A stretch of DNA of 64,000 bases from JAQUBU01 sp036677685. Lineage in GTDB: Bacteria; Bacillota; Syntrophomonadia; Syntrophomonadales; Syntrophomonadaceae. This document shows positions 35,205 to 44,186 of the stretch, piece after piece; within the stretch, counting starts at the first letter, position 1; every line of letters begins with the position of its first letter. Made by a program: the position numbers and the translations under genes. The notes below the pieces were generated by a model, which saw nothing but the letters and a program-made list of their open reading frames with translations, had not been told where the DNA came from and searched no databases. The stretch is taken from positions 1-64,000 of the forward strand of contig JAVBWA010000037.1 in the NCBI GenBank assembly GCA_036677685.1. The letters are read 5' to 3'.

Positions 35205-35575
35205 TCAGACCGTCAAAAAAAGCACTCTTCACCCTTCGGGTAATACCCTCTACGAGGACTACTGATGCAGCCACCGGCTGTAATTAAGGTTGCTGATGCT
35301 CCTGTTGGTCGCTGTTAAGGTTCCCTAGCACACGGATGTTCACTTCGCTTACTAATAAGGGTGCGAATAGTTGCGTTACTCTAAAGAAAACCGAGCTTGT
35401 GGCAAGCTGCTAGCGCAGCCACAAGCTCAGGTTGCACTTATACTCTTGAGTGAAGAAGCCCGTTCATTTGACGCACTCTGTACGGGGACGTGACCTTATT
35501 GCGAAGCAGAAGGTCCGTCGCCACACCTTGGAGCGCCTCAATCTCATAGGCTTCTTGAAAACCTTGCTCTTCACA
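35205..35575. other. gap without a recognised gene, contains an 11-bp hairpin
   Basis: About 370 bases between SRAP and the convergent DUF4489 gene. GAGCTTGTGGC (35393-35403) pairs exactly with 35418-35428. Composition is closer to coding DNA than to the AT-rich gaps elsewhere, and a minus-strand frame of about 45 codons near 35440-35575 (for example KVTSPYRVRQMNGLL) runs without a stop, but there is no start or match I recognise. It may be a gene relic. Confidence 0.4.
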
Positions 35576-36136
35576 TTAATAATTATGCGGCATTCCCACT
35601 GCCATGGCACTGATGCTCACATTGGTTATGGAAGCGCATTCAACATTACAGGATCTGACATCTACAACCTCAACAATAAAGCGGCAGCATTCCGGACATT
35701 CGCCACATTCACACCAGGTAAAACCGAAGGGCTCTTTGAAATCAAAATCCAACTCAAATGGACCATTTGCCTGTGCTACGGAGTCGTATTCAAGCCCCAC
35801 TTGTCTATCAAAGATCCAGGTTCCCAACGGCTGCTTATATCCACCATTGCAGATGGCGCTGAGTTGGAAAACTACGGTAAAAAAGAAAAAGCCTTCAGCT
35901 TTAAAATTAATTATGCTGGAGAAATCTATTTTTTTGTTAATATCATGCAAACGGCTGGTATCAATATTTACGGTACCCACTACTTGCGGTACAAAACCAC
36001 CACCGCCACCATTTAATACATTGTTCGATGTCGGCAGACTTATCCCCGAAGCGGTTCCGCAGTTTAGAATGCTTACCGGAGCAGGATGAGGGGGGTAGCC
36101 TCCAGGTTCGTCATAGGGCAGTTTATAATTAGCCAT
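35576..36136 (-). CDS. DUF4489-like protein, possible spore or surface protein
   Basis: A 186-residue protein with a Gly/Pro-rich N-terminus (YDEPGGYPPHPAPVS), a short SILNCGTASGISLP block typical of DUF4489-like clostridial proteins, a beta-rich middle (GTVNIDTSRL, KKIDFSSIINF) and a Cys cluster near the C-terminus (WCECGECPECC). No signal peptide. AGGAGG precedes the second of two nearby ATGs; the first ATG stops after four codons. Function unknown; related clostridial proteins are small, beta-rich and often linked to spores or the exterior, which is weak knowledge. The overlapping plus-strand frame is a shadow. Confidence 0.72.
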   Translation of the reverse strand: MANYKLPYDEPGGYPPHPAPVSILNCGTASGISLPTSNNVLNGGGGGFVPQVVGTVNIDTSRLHDINKKIDFSSIINFKAEGFFFFTVVFQLSAICNGGYKQPLGTWIFDRQVGLEYDSVAQANGPFELDFDFKEPFGFTWCECGECPECCRFIVEVVDVRSCNVECASITNVSISAMAVGMPHNY

Positions 36137-36441
36137 TCATAAAACCTCCTTAATTTATTAAATATGAAGCAATTTAATAGATAAACACCGATTTAACAAA
36201 GCAAAACCTTATTCACAGCCCTCCTTTGTTAAATAAAATTTGACTGGTTATTTCAACAGAGATTACCAGTTTCTACATTAGGTTATTCCGTAATCCTATT
36301 TTTTGTTACTTTGATAATAATTGGCAATAACACCTCATAGTACATACAGTTTTAATATAAAGAAGTCCAGTTAATCTTTAGGTAACACAATCTATATTTT
36401 CTTAATATTGTATATTACAAAAAAAAAGGAGATGAATTGTT
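36137..36441. other. divergent promoter region, no gene
   Basis: 305 very AT-rich bases between the divergent DUF4489 and DNRLRE genes. It must hold both promoters, but no hexamer pair is convincing by eye and no repeat or hairpin stands out. Confidence 0.55.
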
Positions 36442-37314
36442 GTGGCATCAATTACCATTTTGCCAATCCAGGATGCTTATATTTCCGAGTGGTATGCCGG
36501 GCAAAATTTCGGTTCCAGCATCGCCCTTTTTCTTAGTCAATATCAACAACCGGGAGATTATTATAGATCATTGCTTCAATTCGATTTAAAATGCATTCCG
36601 CCCACCAGCACCATTGAAAAAGCCGAATTGTTGCTCACTATGTATCGCAACGAAGTAAACAGCGCCGGAGTTTGGGTTAATGTGCACCGCCTTTTAAATA
36701 GCTGGCATCAGGCCAAGGTTACCTGGAATAGTCAGCCGCCATTCAGTTCCAACATTGATGGTTCAGTATTTATAGCCAATACAAGTCCTCTTGGTCTGCA
36801 AAAAATCGATATTACACACCTGGTGAAAGGTTGGTATGACGGATCTACCCCCAATAACGGCTTGTTGTTGACAGGTAATGAGGCCATGAACGATCTGCTT
36901 GCATTCCGAAGCGGTAATTACATGTATAGCAATGACTGGCCTATGCTAAGAATTAAATTTGTAGATGGTATTTTGAAAAAGTACCATCCGCAGAAGATTA
37001 CCATACCTTGCCATCCTGATTTTCCTATTATTGAATCGGCCCCCATAACTCTGAGCCCAAGAGAAAAGGCAACTTTTATGGTTGTCAATGCTTCTGATTC
37101 TCCCTGTGTAGAGGTCAAAGTTCAGGTAGGCTTTGAGGATTGCCCAGATGCAGTATTCTTCGATGCCGGACACTGGCACAAACTTGACCCCAAGGGTTAT
37201 CCCGGAGAAGCTATAGCCCTGACTACTGCTGATGCCGCAGAATTTGCGAGGATACTTGTAAAAGGTAAAGGCGGAGAGAGCGTCCTGGTATACCCAAGAA
37301 CCCGTGAAGAATAA
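36442..37314 (+). CDS. DNRLRE-domain protein
   Basis: A 290-residue protein. Residues 1-175 match the DNRLRE (disaggregatase-related/CBM96-like) beta-sandwich: ILPIQDAYISEWYAGQNFGS, YRSLLQFDLKCIPPTSTIEKA, ELLLTMYRN, VTWNSQP and ITHLVKGWYDGSTPNNGLLL. The C-terminal 100 residues form a second beta domain (ITLSPREKATFMVVNASDS) resembling DUF6385-type clostridial domains. There is no signal peptide, although such proteins are usually surface-associated. GTG at 36442 lies about 10 bases after AAGGAG. A clear terminator follows at 37342. Confidence 0.87.
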   Translation: MASITILPIQDAYISEWYAGQNFGSSIALFLSQYQQPGDYYRSLLQFDLKCIPPTSTIEKAELLLTMYRNEVNSAGVWVNVHRLLNSWHQAKVTWNSQPPFSSNIDGSVFIANTSPLGLQKIDITHLVKGWYDGSTPNNGLLLTGNEAMNDLLAFRSGNYMYSNDWPMLRIKFVDGILKKYHPQKITIPCHPDFPIIESAPITLSPREKATFMVVNASDSPCVEVKVQVGFEDCPDAVFFDAGHWHKLDPKGYPGEAIALTTADAAEFARILVKGKGGESVLVYPRTREE

Positions 37315-37341
37315 TAACTGAAGGTAAAATTATGCGGAAAG

Positions 37342-37373
37342 AAAATGCCAGCAAACAATCTTGCTGGCATTTT
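37342..37373 (+). terminator. intrinsic terminator of the DNRLRE gene
   Basis: A 13-bp perfect stem (AAAATGCCAGCAA and complement) with a six-base loop and a TTTTT tract that directly merges into repeat copy C. Confidence 0.9.
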
Positions 37374-37561
37374 TTAAGCATCGGAAGAAACTGCGGAGCA
37401 GTTTCAACACAATTTAATCATCCCCAAAGGGAATCAATATAAGTGGTCCCCGTAGGGGGCAACAAACCGGTGCAACGAGGCGGGGATTAGAGCCCGCCGC
37501 CTGTTTTGTTAATAGGAACCCGACCACTTAAATAAGCGAGAACATCTTTTCGGCCTCGTTG
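37371..37561 (+). repeat. structured intergenic repeat, copy C, interrupted by 55 bp
   Basis: Plus-strand copy starting in the T-tract of a terminator. After the 5' hairpin and CAACAC, a 55-base insert (37411-37465) containing TCATCCCCAAAGGGAATC and GGTCCCCGTAGGGGG separates it from CCGGTGCAACGAGGCGGGG. CAACA occurs on both sides of the insert, like a short target duplication. The closing GGCCTCGTT arm is present. It occupies most of the gap 37315-37647 upstream of the LCP gene. Confidence 0.85.
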
Positions 37562-37647
37562 TATTGGCTCAATACTTCCTAAGTAATAATTCCTGCCTGT
37601 TTAATATAGACATTATTAATTAGTGTTTTTTAAAGAGGTTTAAATCT

Positions 37648-38514
37648 ATGAAGAAATTTAGGGACCCTAGATTAATTCTGTTCTTAATAATCATTCTTAC
37701 CTTGATCATTGCCCAGATAGGCAAAGCTTTCCCTCATTCTATACGGGAGCGGGTAAAGAACGGTGAACTGGTTAATATTCTCCTGCTGGGTATAGATGCC
37801 CGTCCGGGAGAAAGCTACAACACCCGCAGCGATACGATTATACTGGCCAGTTTCGACCCTAATACTGAAAAAGCCGTTTTGCTATGGATACCCCGTGACA
37901 CCAGAATTTATACCTCGAACCGCAGCAAGAAAATCAACATGGTAAACCAGCTTCAGGGACCTAAAGCAAGCTGTAAAACCGTGGCAGAATTGTTGGGGAC
38001 TGAAGTTGACTACTACGTACTTACTAACTTTTCCGGATTCGAAAGGATAATTGATTTAATGGGCGGGGTATATATGGATGTTGATATTAACTTATCGAGT
38101 CCCTGGTCAGGTGTTTACCTTACCAAAGGCTACAAATGTTTGAGCGGCAAAGAAGCCTTGAAATATGCACGCTATAGAGGAGTCAAGGACGGTGACATCG
38201 GACGGACCCATCGCCAGCAAAAGCTGATGAAAGCACTAATTACCCAATCTCTGCAAAAGAGTAATATTGGCAAATTTCCCGAGTTATCGGCAGAGCTCAG
38301 GAGGAATGTGGATACCAACCTCTCAACCAGTGATTTGCTTTATCTAAGCACAAGCATTTTGAGGATCGACAACGGAAATATCATTACCCAGACCTTACCG
38401 GGGTATCACTATACCGACCCTTATTCCGGAGCCAGTTACTGGGAAGTGGATCGGCAAGTATCCCGGCAGATAATTAACAACCTATTTAACCGCCCTGTTT
38501 TGCAGAAGCCATAA
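37648..38514 (+). CDS. LytR-CpsA-Psr (LCP) family cell-wall ligase
   Basis: A 288-residue protein with an N-terminal membrane anchor (LILFLIIILTLIIAQIG) and an extracytoplasmic LCP domain: NILLLGIDARPGESYNTRSDT, LLWIPRDTRIY, and the Arg/Asp-rich segment KYARYRGVKDGDIGRTHRQQ. LCP enzymes transfer teichoic acid or capsule polymers from undecaprenyl carriers to peptidoglycan. GAGG precedes ATG at 37648. It is convergent with a peptidoglycan carboxypeptidase gene ten bases away, consistent with a cell-wall locus. Confidence 0.93.
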   Translation: MKKFRDPRLILFLIIILTLIIAQIGKAFPHSIRERVKNGELVNILLLGIDARPGESYNTRSDTIILASFDPNTEKAVLLWIPRDTRIYTSNRSKKINMVNQLQGPKASCKTVAELLGTEVDYYVLTNFSGFERIIDLMGGVYMDVDINLSSPWSGVYLTKGYKCLSGKEALKYARYRGVKDGDIGRTHRQQKLMKALITQSLQKSNIGKFPELSAELRRNVDTNLSTSDLLYLSTSILRIDNGNIITQTLPGYHYTDPYSGASYWEVDRQVSRQIINNLFNRPVLQKP

Positions 38515-38523
38515 GCCTCCCTG

Positions 38524-39396
38524 CTATTCTAACAGTTCAAAATGCATCGAGTCGGCATAGCTGTTGCCCCAGCTAAAACCTGCCGGTTTGAAAGCCTTTT
38601 CCCAAAGTATTAAATTAGGGTCACTGGGTTCCCTATTGGGGTCAACATATCGGAAATGATCACCGGCGTTAATGTCCATGGCAGTTCCCCAGGAATGATT
38701 GCTCAATCCGTTTTGCGGGTTCCAGTTTACATGCCGGGCTACCCAGGTTCCATTCATACTCCGGATGAGGCTCAACAGAGGCACCTCTTTACCGTTTATA
38801 AAAGCAGTACCGGTTCTTATATAATTGAAAGCCTGTATGAAGTTGTCTGCTGCCTCTTTATGTACCTGCACTTTCTGGTTCAAACCCGGCAGGGTTATGG
38901 TAACAATATTTTGAGCAACCCACGCCGGGTCGATTTCTATTCTCCCCCCACTCGTTTCACGGTAATAAAATTGTCCATATACTCCATTGTTTTTGCTTAA
39001 TTCGGGGTATTTGCTTGGCTCCGCAGCAATACTTGCAGCCCCCCGTGATACCTCTACAGCCTTTGCAGTTGTTTCATTTTTTGGCTCTGGCGTTGTTTTT
39101 TCCGATAAGACAGCTGCTGTTTTTTCCTGGGATTCTATTGCCTCTTTAGCAACGGGCTGCACCTCTTCCCCTATATTCTGGCTATTGCTTGTCCACGCTT
39201 TTGAGTCATCTTTTGGGATTAATTCTTCGGTTTTTGCTTTTTCCGGTCTAATAATATCTTCAGTTTTTAGATTCGTTTGCCCAACTATCTTATCATTAAT
39301 GTCAATTGGTGGTCTTATGTAATGTGATCGGTAGCTCAAAAACGCAATAAGTAAAATTAAAAGTACCAAGATAATTACTGGAATTTTTCTATTCAT
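38524..39396 (-). CDS. M15-family peptidoglycan D-Ala-D-Ala carboxypeptidase (VanY-like)
   Basis: A 290-residue protein with an N-terminal membrane anchor (IPVIILVLLILLIAFLSY), a long acidic/Lys-rich linker of about 110 residues and a C-terminal M15 zinc peptidase domain. Zinc ligands are seen in SNHSWGTAMDIN (H-x6-D) and SMHFELLE. It probably trims peptide stems of peptidoglycan outside the membrane. GGAGGG precedes ATG at 39396. The linker would reach through the wall. Confidence 0.92.
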   Translation of the reverse strand: MNRKIPVIILVLLILLIAFLSYRSHYIRPPIDINDKIVGQTNLKTEDIIRPEKAKTEELIPKDDSKAWTSNSQNIGEEVQPVAKEAIESQEKTAAVLSEKTTPEPKNETTAKAVEVSRGAASIAAEPSKYPELSKNNGVYGQFYYRETSGGRIEIDPAWVAQNIVTITLPGLNQKVQVHKEAADNFIQAFNYIRTGTAFINGKEVPLLSLIRSMNGTWVARHVNWNPQNGLSNHSWGTAMDINAGDHFRYVDPNREPSDPNLILWEKAFKPAGFSWGNSYADSMHFELLE

Positions 39397-39731
39397 TTTT
39401 CCCTCCGCGCCAATAACTCAGCTCATATTCCCTACATTACGTCATAATATTCTATTTTTCTGTATGTTTTTTACTTAATATACATTGGATTCTATCTATA
39501 ACAAGCAGCTGTCGTCAAAGGTAATATAATCCAGAATATATTTATACTACTTAGCTTTTTTTATATACAAGTTCATCCTTTTAATTAGCGTTTTTTGGAT
39601 TGTATACAATTAAAGCAGGATTATGGTAATAAGCGGCGAATAATTACAAAACAATTGTGAAACTTTTCGTATATCGTCTAATAATGTCTATTTGTTATGG
39701 TAGTTAATTCCGCTCCATGGAGGGGACATCA
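39397..39731. other. divergent promoter region, no gene
   Basis: 335 AT-rich bases between the carboxypeptidase and the hybrid kinase. No coding frame. A TTGTGA hexamer near 39656 followed 18 bases later by TAATAA is a possible weak promoter for the kinase. Confidence 0.5.
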
Positions 39732-42700
39732 TTGGAAGAAGATATTAAAGCAAGCCAGAGTGATAACACATTTCACAGATCTTCATCATATCGCAAGACC
39801 TATATAATGTCGGGGATAGTGCTGCTTTTAAGCATCTTATTGGCCTTAATTCCCCGCAATTATCTCTTGCAGCAATTCGCCGATTTCCAAGATGTAGAAC
39901 TTAAACGTAATGCCGCCATGGTCCGCTATGCCTTCCAAGCGGAAGAAAACAGCTTGAATAATTTGTGCAGTGATTGGGCAAATTGGGATGATATTTACCA
40001 GTTTGCCCAGGACCGAAACCAGCAGTTCATTGAAAGCAACTTGCAGTTTGAAAACCTTAAAAGCACCGCCAAGCTAGATCTATTATCCATATATAATCGC
40101 GATAAGCAACTGCTGTGGGGCGGCATTTATGCCGCCAAGAATAATGACGGCCGGCCTGATTATAAAAATGCCCTGCAAGAGGAAATTAATTTACTGGCCA
40201 GCCGTAATTATGTTAAGCACGTTTCCGGCTACATACTTACACCAAACGGGTTGATGATACTCAGTATCTGTCCGATCTTGCCTTCCTCTGAAAATGGTCA
40301 GGCGCAAGGGACATTAATTATGGGACGATTTTTAAATGAAGGTTTGCTGGAAAACATTGCCCAGCGCTTACAGCTCCCGCTGCAAATTCCGCAAGGCAAT
40401 TATAATGTCTACTCATCCATCGAAAAAGATCTTTTAAGCCGCCTTCAAACTTCCGCCTATATGTTGAACAATTCCGATCCGGAACATCCTGTGGTCTATA
40501 TGAGCATGCAGGATTTTTACGGGGAGAGTTTTATCATCTCCTTTAATTTACCCCAAACTATTATGGCCCATGGTACCAAGGCCGCCAATCTTGCTTCACT
40601 GGCATTTATTGGCGCTCTTTTTCTGGTTATGACCGTGCTTTTAACCGCCTTTAGCTTTTATCGTAGTGAAGTTAAAAAACGCCGCCAGGAACTAGCGGCC
40701 CTCCTGGAAACACGTTCTCGGGAACTGGCGGAATCAGAGGAACGCTACCGTCAGCTTTTTGATAATGCCGAGGATGGCATATACACCATAGATCTTGACT
40801 TCACTTTGCAGGATGCCAACCGCAATGCTTATGAGTGTCTCGGCTACAGCCGCGAGGAAGCCATCGGCCAAAATGTAAGCATGTTCCTGCCTCAGGGTTC
40901 CAAAGCCGGCCTTATAAAATGGCGCGCCAAAGTGCTGGAAGCCAAGAGCATCCGTTACGAAGGCCGCCAGCTTAAAAAAGACGGTACTATTTTACAGGTC
41001 GAGGTTACATCGCAATTGCTGGAACACCAGGGTCAGCTATCGATTCTCAACGTTGCTCGGGACATCACCCGCCGCAAACAGGCGGAGAAGGCGTTGCAAG
41101 CCAGTGAACGGCGCTACCGGGTTATTTTCGAAAGCTCACCGGTCGGCATCGCCTACCTGAACGGCACTGGTTTAATTGTAAGCGCCAACCAGCAGCTGCT
41201 GGCTATTGGCGGCTGCAAAATGGAGCAGATTATAGGGCAAAGCATATTCCATATCCTGGTCAATACCGGTTTTATCGATGTTTTCGAGAAAGCTGTCAAA
41301 GGCCATTCGGGTACCCATGAAGAGGAAATTATCAATACCTTTACCGGACAAAAACAGTTTATTAAATTCATGTTCAGCCCTATCGGAATCAGTGATGGGA
41401 GAAAAGCCTCGGATGTAATCTGTCTGGTAGAAGATACCACCGATGTGCGGCGCGATGAAGAAAACTTGCGTCAGCTTTACACCGCTATTGAGCAAAGCCC
41501 CATAGTTGTCGTAATAACTGACCGGGACGGGAAAGTTCAGTTTGTCAACAAATCCTTTATTAAAGTAACCGGTTATACTTTGGAAGAAGTTGAGGGACAG
41601 AATCCGCTGACCTTAAATACGGTTGCTCAACCACCTGATTTATATGATGGTACCTGGAAAACTATTCTCAGCGGTAAAGTATGGCAGGGACAAGTCCAGC
41701 AACGCAAGAAAAACGGAGATTTATATTGGGGCAAGGTAGCCATTGCTCCAGTCTCGGATGCGTATGGCAACATATCCCATTTCGTCGCTGTTATGGAAGA
41801 AATAACGGAACGCAAATTGATGGCTCAAGTAGAATCTTTGATAGCAAAACTTGATCTGGAGGCTCAAGATTGGAATATTGAAAAAATAGACCGTTTCTGC
41901 CTTCAGGAGATCATGCAGTTGTCGGGCAGCCCGGTAGGATTCCTGGCTTTTTGCTATCAAAACAATCAAATTTTTATCTCTACCATCAACATTGGGGAGA
42001 AAATGACGAATTGCCATCTTGACCAGCAGACGCTCCTTAACATGTTGGAGGGTGATACTATATGGGCCAAAAGCTTACGAAAAAAACAAGCCCTGCTGGT
42101 CAATGAAACATTAAATTCAGCTGTCAACGGAATTCCCGAGGGTCATATAAACCTGAAACGGGTTATGGCCATTCCCATTATTCACGGTGAAGAGATTATT
42201 GGACTGGTTGGACTGGCCAATAAAGAAGGGGAATACACTCGCACGGACCGGAACGTGGCAAGCACCTTTGCCCGTTCCGCCTGGTCTACTATCCGCCGCC
42301 AGCAAGCTGAAAAATTCCTGCGGGAGAGTGAGGAAAAATCCCGCAAAATATTCGACAATGTACAAGCCGGCATAATTTTAATCGATGCCCAAAGCCGCAA
42401 AATAGTGGATGCCAACCCCAGCGCCCTGGCAATGTTTGGCAGCAGTAAAACCGAGCTTATAGGCAAGACCTGCTTTGAAACGATTTGCACCGCCAGTGTG
42501 TGTACTTGTCCGATACTTGACCTGGGGTCTGCTGTGGAGAGTTCGGAACGCATGCTGGTTCGCGCCGACGGCAGCCAGCTGCCGATATTGAAATCCGCTA
42601 CCCATATTACATTCGGGAGCAAAATTTATTTATTGGAAAGTTTCCTCGATCTGTCGGAACGCAAAGCTATTGAAGAAGAACTGCAGCATGCTAAGGAAGC

Positions 42701-44168
42701 AGCCGAAAGCGCCAACCGGTCAAAGAGCATCTTCCTGGCCAATATGAGTCATGAAATACGCACACCCATGAATGCTATCCTGGGTTATGCCCAATTGCTT
42801 AAACATGACGAAACCCTGAATTCCAAACACCTGCGCAGCCTGGATATCATAAACCGCAGCGGCAATCACCTCCTGCAGCTCATTGATGATATCCTGGAAA
42901 TGTCCAAGATTGAAGCCGGGCGTTCCACTCTGCATGAAGTATACTGCGATTTTGAAGCTTTGGTACAGGATATGGAAAACATGTTTCAGCTGCGGGCTGG
43001 CGAAAAAAATCTGCAGTTGCTGATAGAGCGGATCAGCGAGATTCCGCGCTATATTCTGGTGGATGAGGGCAAAGTCCGGCAGGTTATGGTTAATCTGCTG
43101 GGCAATGCCATGAAGTTTACCGATGAAGGCGGTATTGTTATTAGAATCGAACAAACCGCCTGCAGCTATACCGAAGATGAACTGGAAAACCTCCTGTTCC
43201 ATGACCGGGATCAGACCCGGATAGTTATCGAAGTGGAAGACAGTGGCTGCGGTATGTCGGATTCGGGAGCCAGTTCAATATTCGGGGCCTTTGTACAGGC
43301 CGAGGAGGGACAGGCTCAGGGTACCGGAACCGGTCTGGGATTGACCATAAGCCGGGACTTTGCCCGCCTGCTGGGCGGCGACCTGGTATTGGTGCGCAGC
43401 CAGCAGGGCGTAGGCAGCCTGTTCCGCTTTACTTTCGAGTGCAAAGTGATAGATGCGGAATTATTCATGCACAGTGATTACAAGGAACTGAAGGTTCGGG
43501 CCATATCTTCGGTACGGGATTGGAAGGTATTGGTGGTTGATGACCGGGAAACCAACCGGGATTTTCTGCGGCAAATGCTGACCCGGGTAGGTTTTTTGGT
43601 CCGGGAGGCAAGTGATGGTGAAGAAGGAATTCGAGAGTTTAGAACCTGGAATCCCGATATTATATTAATGGATTTAATGATGCCAAAACTTGACGGTTAT
43701 GCGGCAATTAACTGGATCAGAGCCCAGCAAGGTGAGTCCTCTCCAGTTATCATAGCCATTTCCGCCAGTGTTATGGACGGCAATGGGGAACGAGCTGTAC
43801 ATGCCGGGGCCGACAGTTTTTTGCGCAAACCATTTCGGGAAACTGAACTTTTTGAAGAAATCCATAAATTCTGCGCCGTCGGTTACATCTATGAGCCCGA
43901 TAAAAAGGCCCGCGAGGAAGAGCGAAAAACTCTGGCAGCAGCCGGTAAAACAGCAGCGGGACCCTATAATCCTAATTCTATTTCCCAGAATTTGCGCAAT
44001 GCTATACTGGAAGCAGTGGAGAATGGTGATATGAAAAGCATAACTGCTTTAATTGCGGAAATAGCAACCATAGATGAGAAATTGGCTGAGTACCTTCTGA
44101 ATCTAGCTGACAACTATGATTACAACTCGATTATGCGTTTGTTTCAGCAGGATGCAAAGTCCGTGTAA
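39732..44168 (+). CDS. CHASE4/PAS/GAF hybrid sensor histidine kinase
   Basis: A very large hybrid kinase (about 1478 residues). Order: membrane helix near 20-42, extracytoplasmic CHASE4-like domain (CSDWANWDDIYQFAQD), second helix near 285-308, PAS units beginning RYRQLFDNAEDG, RYRVIFESSPVG and LYTAIEQSPIVV, a GAF domain (about 700-850), PAS (KSRKIFDNVQAG), HisKA with His1007 in NMSHEIRTPMN, HATPase (NLLGNAMKF, VEDSGCGM, GTGTGLGLT) and a receiver with Asp1314 in ILMDLMMPKLDG. A short helical tail follows that might act as a phosphotransfer-like segment. TTG at 39732, six bases after GGAGGGG, is a far better start than the ATG at 39717, whose second codon begins that site. It is followed at once by an HD-GYP response regulator. 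Confidence 0.93.
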   Translation: MEEDIKASQSDNTFHRSSSYRKTYIMSGIVLLLSILLALIPRNYLLQQFADFQDVELKRNAAMVRYAFQAEENSLNNLCSDWANWDDIYQFAQDRNQQFIESNLQFENLKSTAKLDLLSIYNRDKQLLWGGIYAAKNNDGRPDYKNALQEEINLLASRNYVKHVSGYILTPNGLMILSICPILPSSENGQAQGTLIMGRFLNEGLLENIAQRLQLPLQIPQGNYNVYSSIEKDLLSRLQTSAYMLNNSDPEHPVVYMSMQDFYGESFIISFNLPQTIMAHGTKAANLASLAFIGALFLVMTVLLTAFSFYRSEVKKRRQELAALLETRSRELAESEERYRQLFDNAEDGIYTIDLDFTLQDANRNAYECLGYSREEAIGQNVSMFLPQGSKAGLIKWRAKVLEAKSIRYEGRQLKKDGTILQVEVTSQLLEHQGQLSILNVARDITRRKQAEKALQASERRYRVIFESSPVGIAYLNGTGLIVSANQQLLAIGGCKMEQIIGQSIFHILVNTGFIDVFEKAVKGHSGTHEEEIINTFTGQKQFIKFMFSPIGISDGRKASDVICLVEDTTDVRRDEENLRQLYTAIEQSPIVVVITDRDGKVQFVNKSFIKVTGYTLEEVEGQNPLTLNTVAQPPDLYDGTWKTILSGKVWQGQVQQRKKNGDLYWGKVAIAPVSDAYGNISHFVAVMEEITERKLMAQVESLIAKLDLEAQDWNIEKIDRFCLQEIMQLSGSPVGFLAFCYQNNQIFISTINIGEKMTNCHLDQQTLLNMLEGDTIWAKSLRKKQALLVNETLNSAVNGIPEGHINLKRVMAIPIIHGEEIIGLVGLANKEGEYTRTDRNVASTFARSAWSTIRRQQAEKFLRESEEKSRKIFDNVQAGIILIDAQSRKIVDANPSALAMFGSSKTELIGKTCFETICTASVCTCPILDLGSAVESSERMLVRADGSQLPILKSATHITFGSKIYLLESFLDLSERKAIEEELQHAKEAAESANRSKSIFLANMSHEIRTPMNAILGYAQLLKHDETLNSKHLRSLDIINRSGNHLLQLIDDILEMSKIEAGRSTLHEVYCDFEALVQDMENMFQLRAGEKNLQLLIERISEIPRYILVDEGKVRQVMVNLLGNAMKFTDEGGIVIRIEQTACSYTEDELENLLFHDRDQTRIVIEVEDSGCGMSDSGASSIFGAFVQAEEGQAQGTGTGLGLTISRDFARLLGGDLVLVRSQQGVGSLFRFTFECKVIDAELFMHSDYKELKVRAISSVRDWKVLVVDDRETNRDFLRQMLTRVGFLVREASDGEEGIREFRTWNPDIILMDLMMPKLDGYAAINWIRAQQGESSPVIIAISASVMDGNGERAVHAGADSFLRKPFRETELFEEIHKFCAVGYIYEPDKKAREEERKTLAAAGKTAAGPYNPNSISQNLRNAILEAVENGDMKSITALIAEIATIDEKLAEYLLNLADNYDYNSIMRLFQQDAKSV

Positions 44169-44186
44169 ATCAAAGGGGTGATAAAA

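Noticed and set aside
35450..36016. 188-codon plus-strand frame opposite the DUF4489 gene
   Set aside because: The minus frame has a strong ribosome site and recognisable family blocks; the plus frame has neither.
37405..37470. CRISPR-like repeat inside copy C
   Set aside because: The CCCCAAAGGG segment recalls CRISPR repeats but occurs once, without spaced copies or cas genes.
4964..39634. Shared 11-mer GTAATAAGCGG upstream of the genes at 5109 and 39732
   Set aside because: Matches of this length are expected by chance in 64 kb of AT-rich DNA and the flanks do not agree further.
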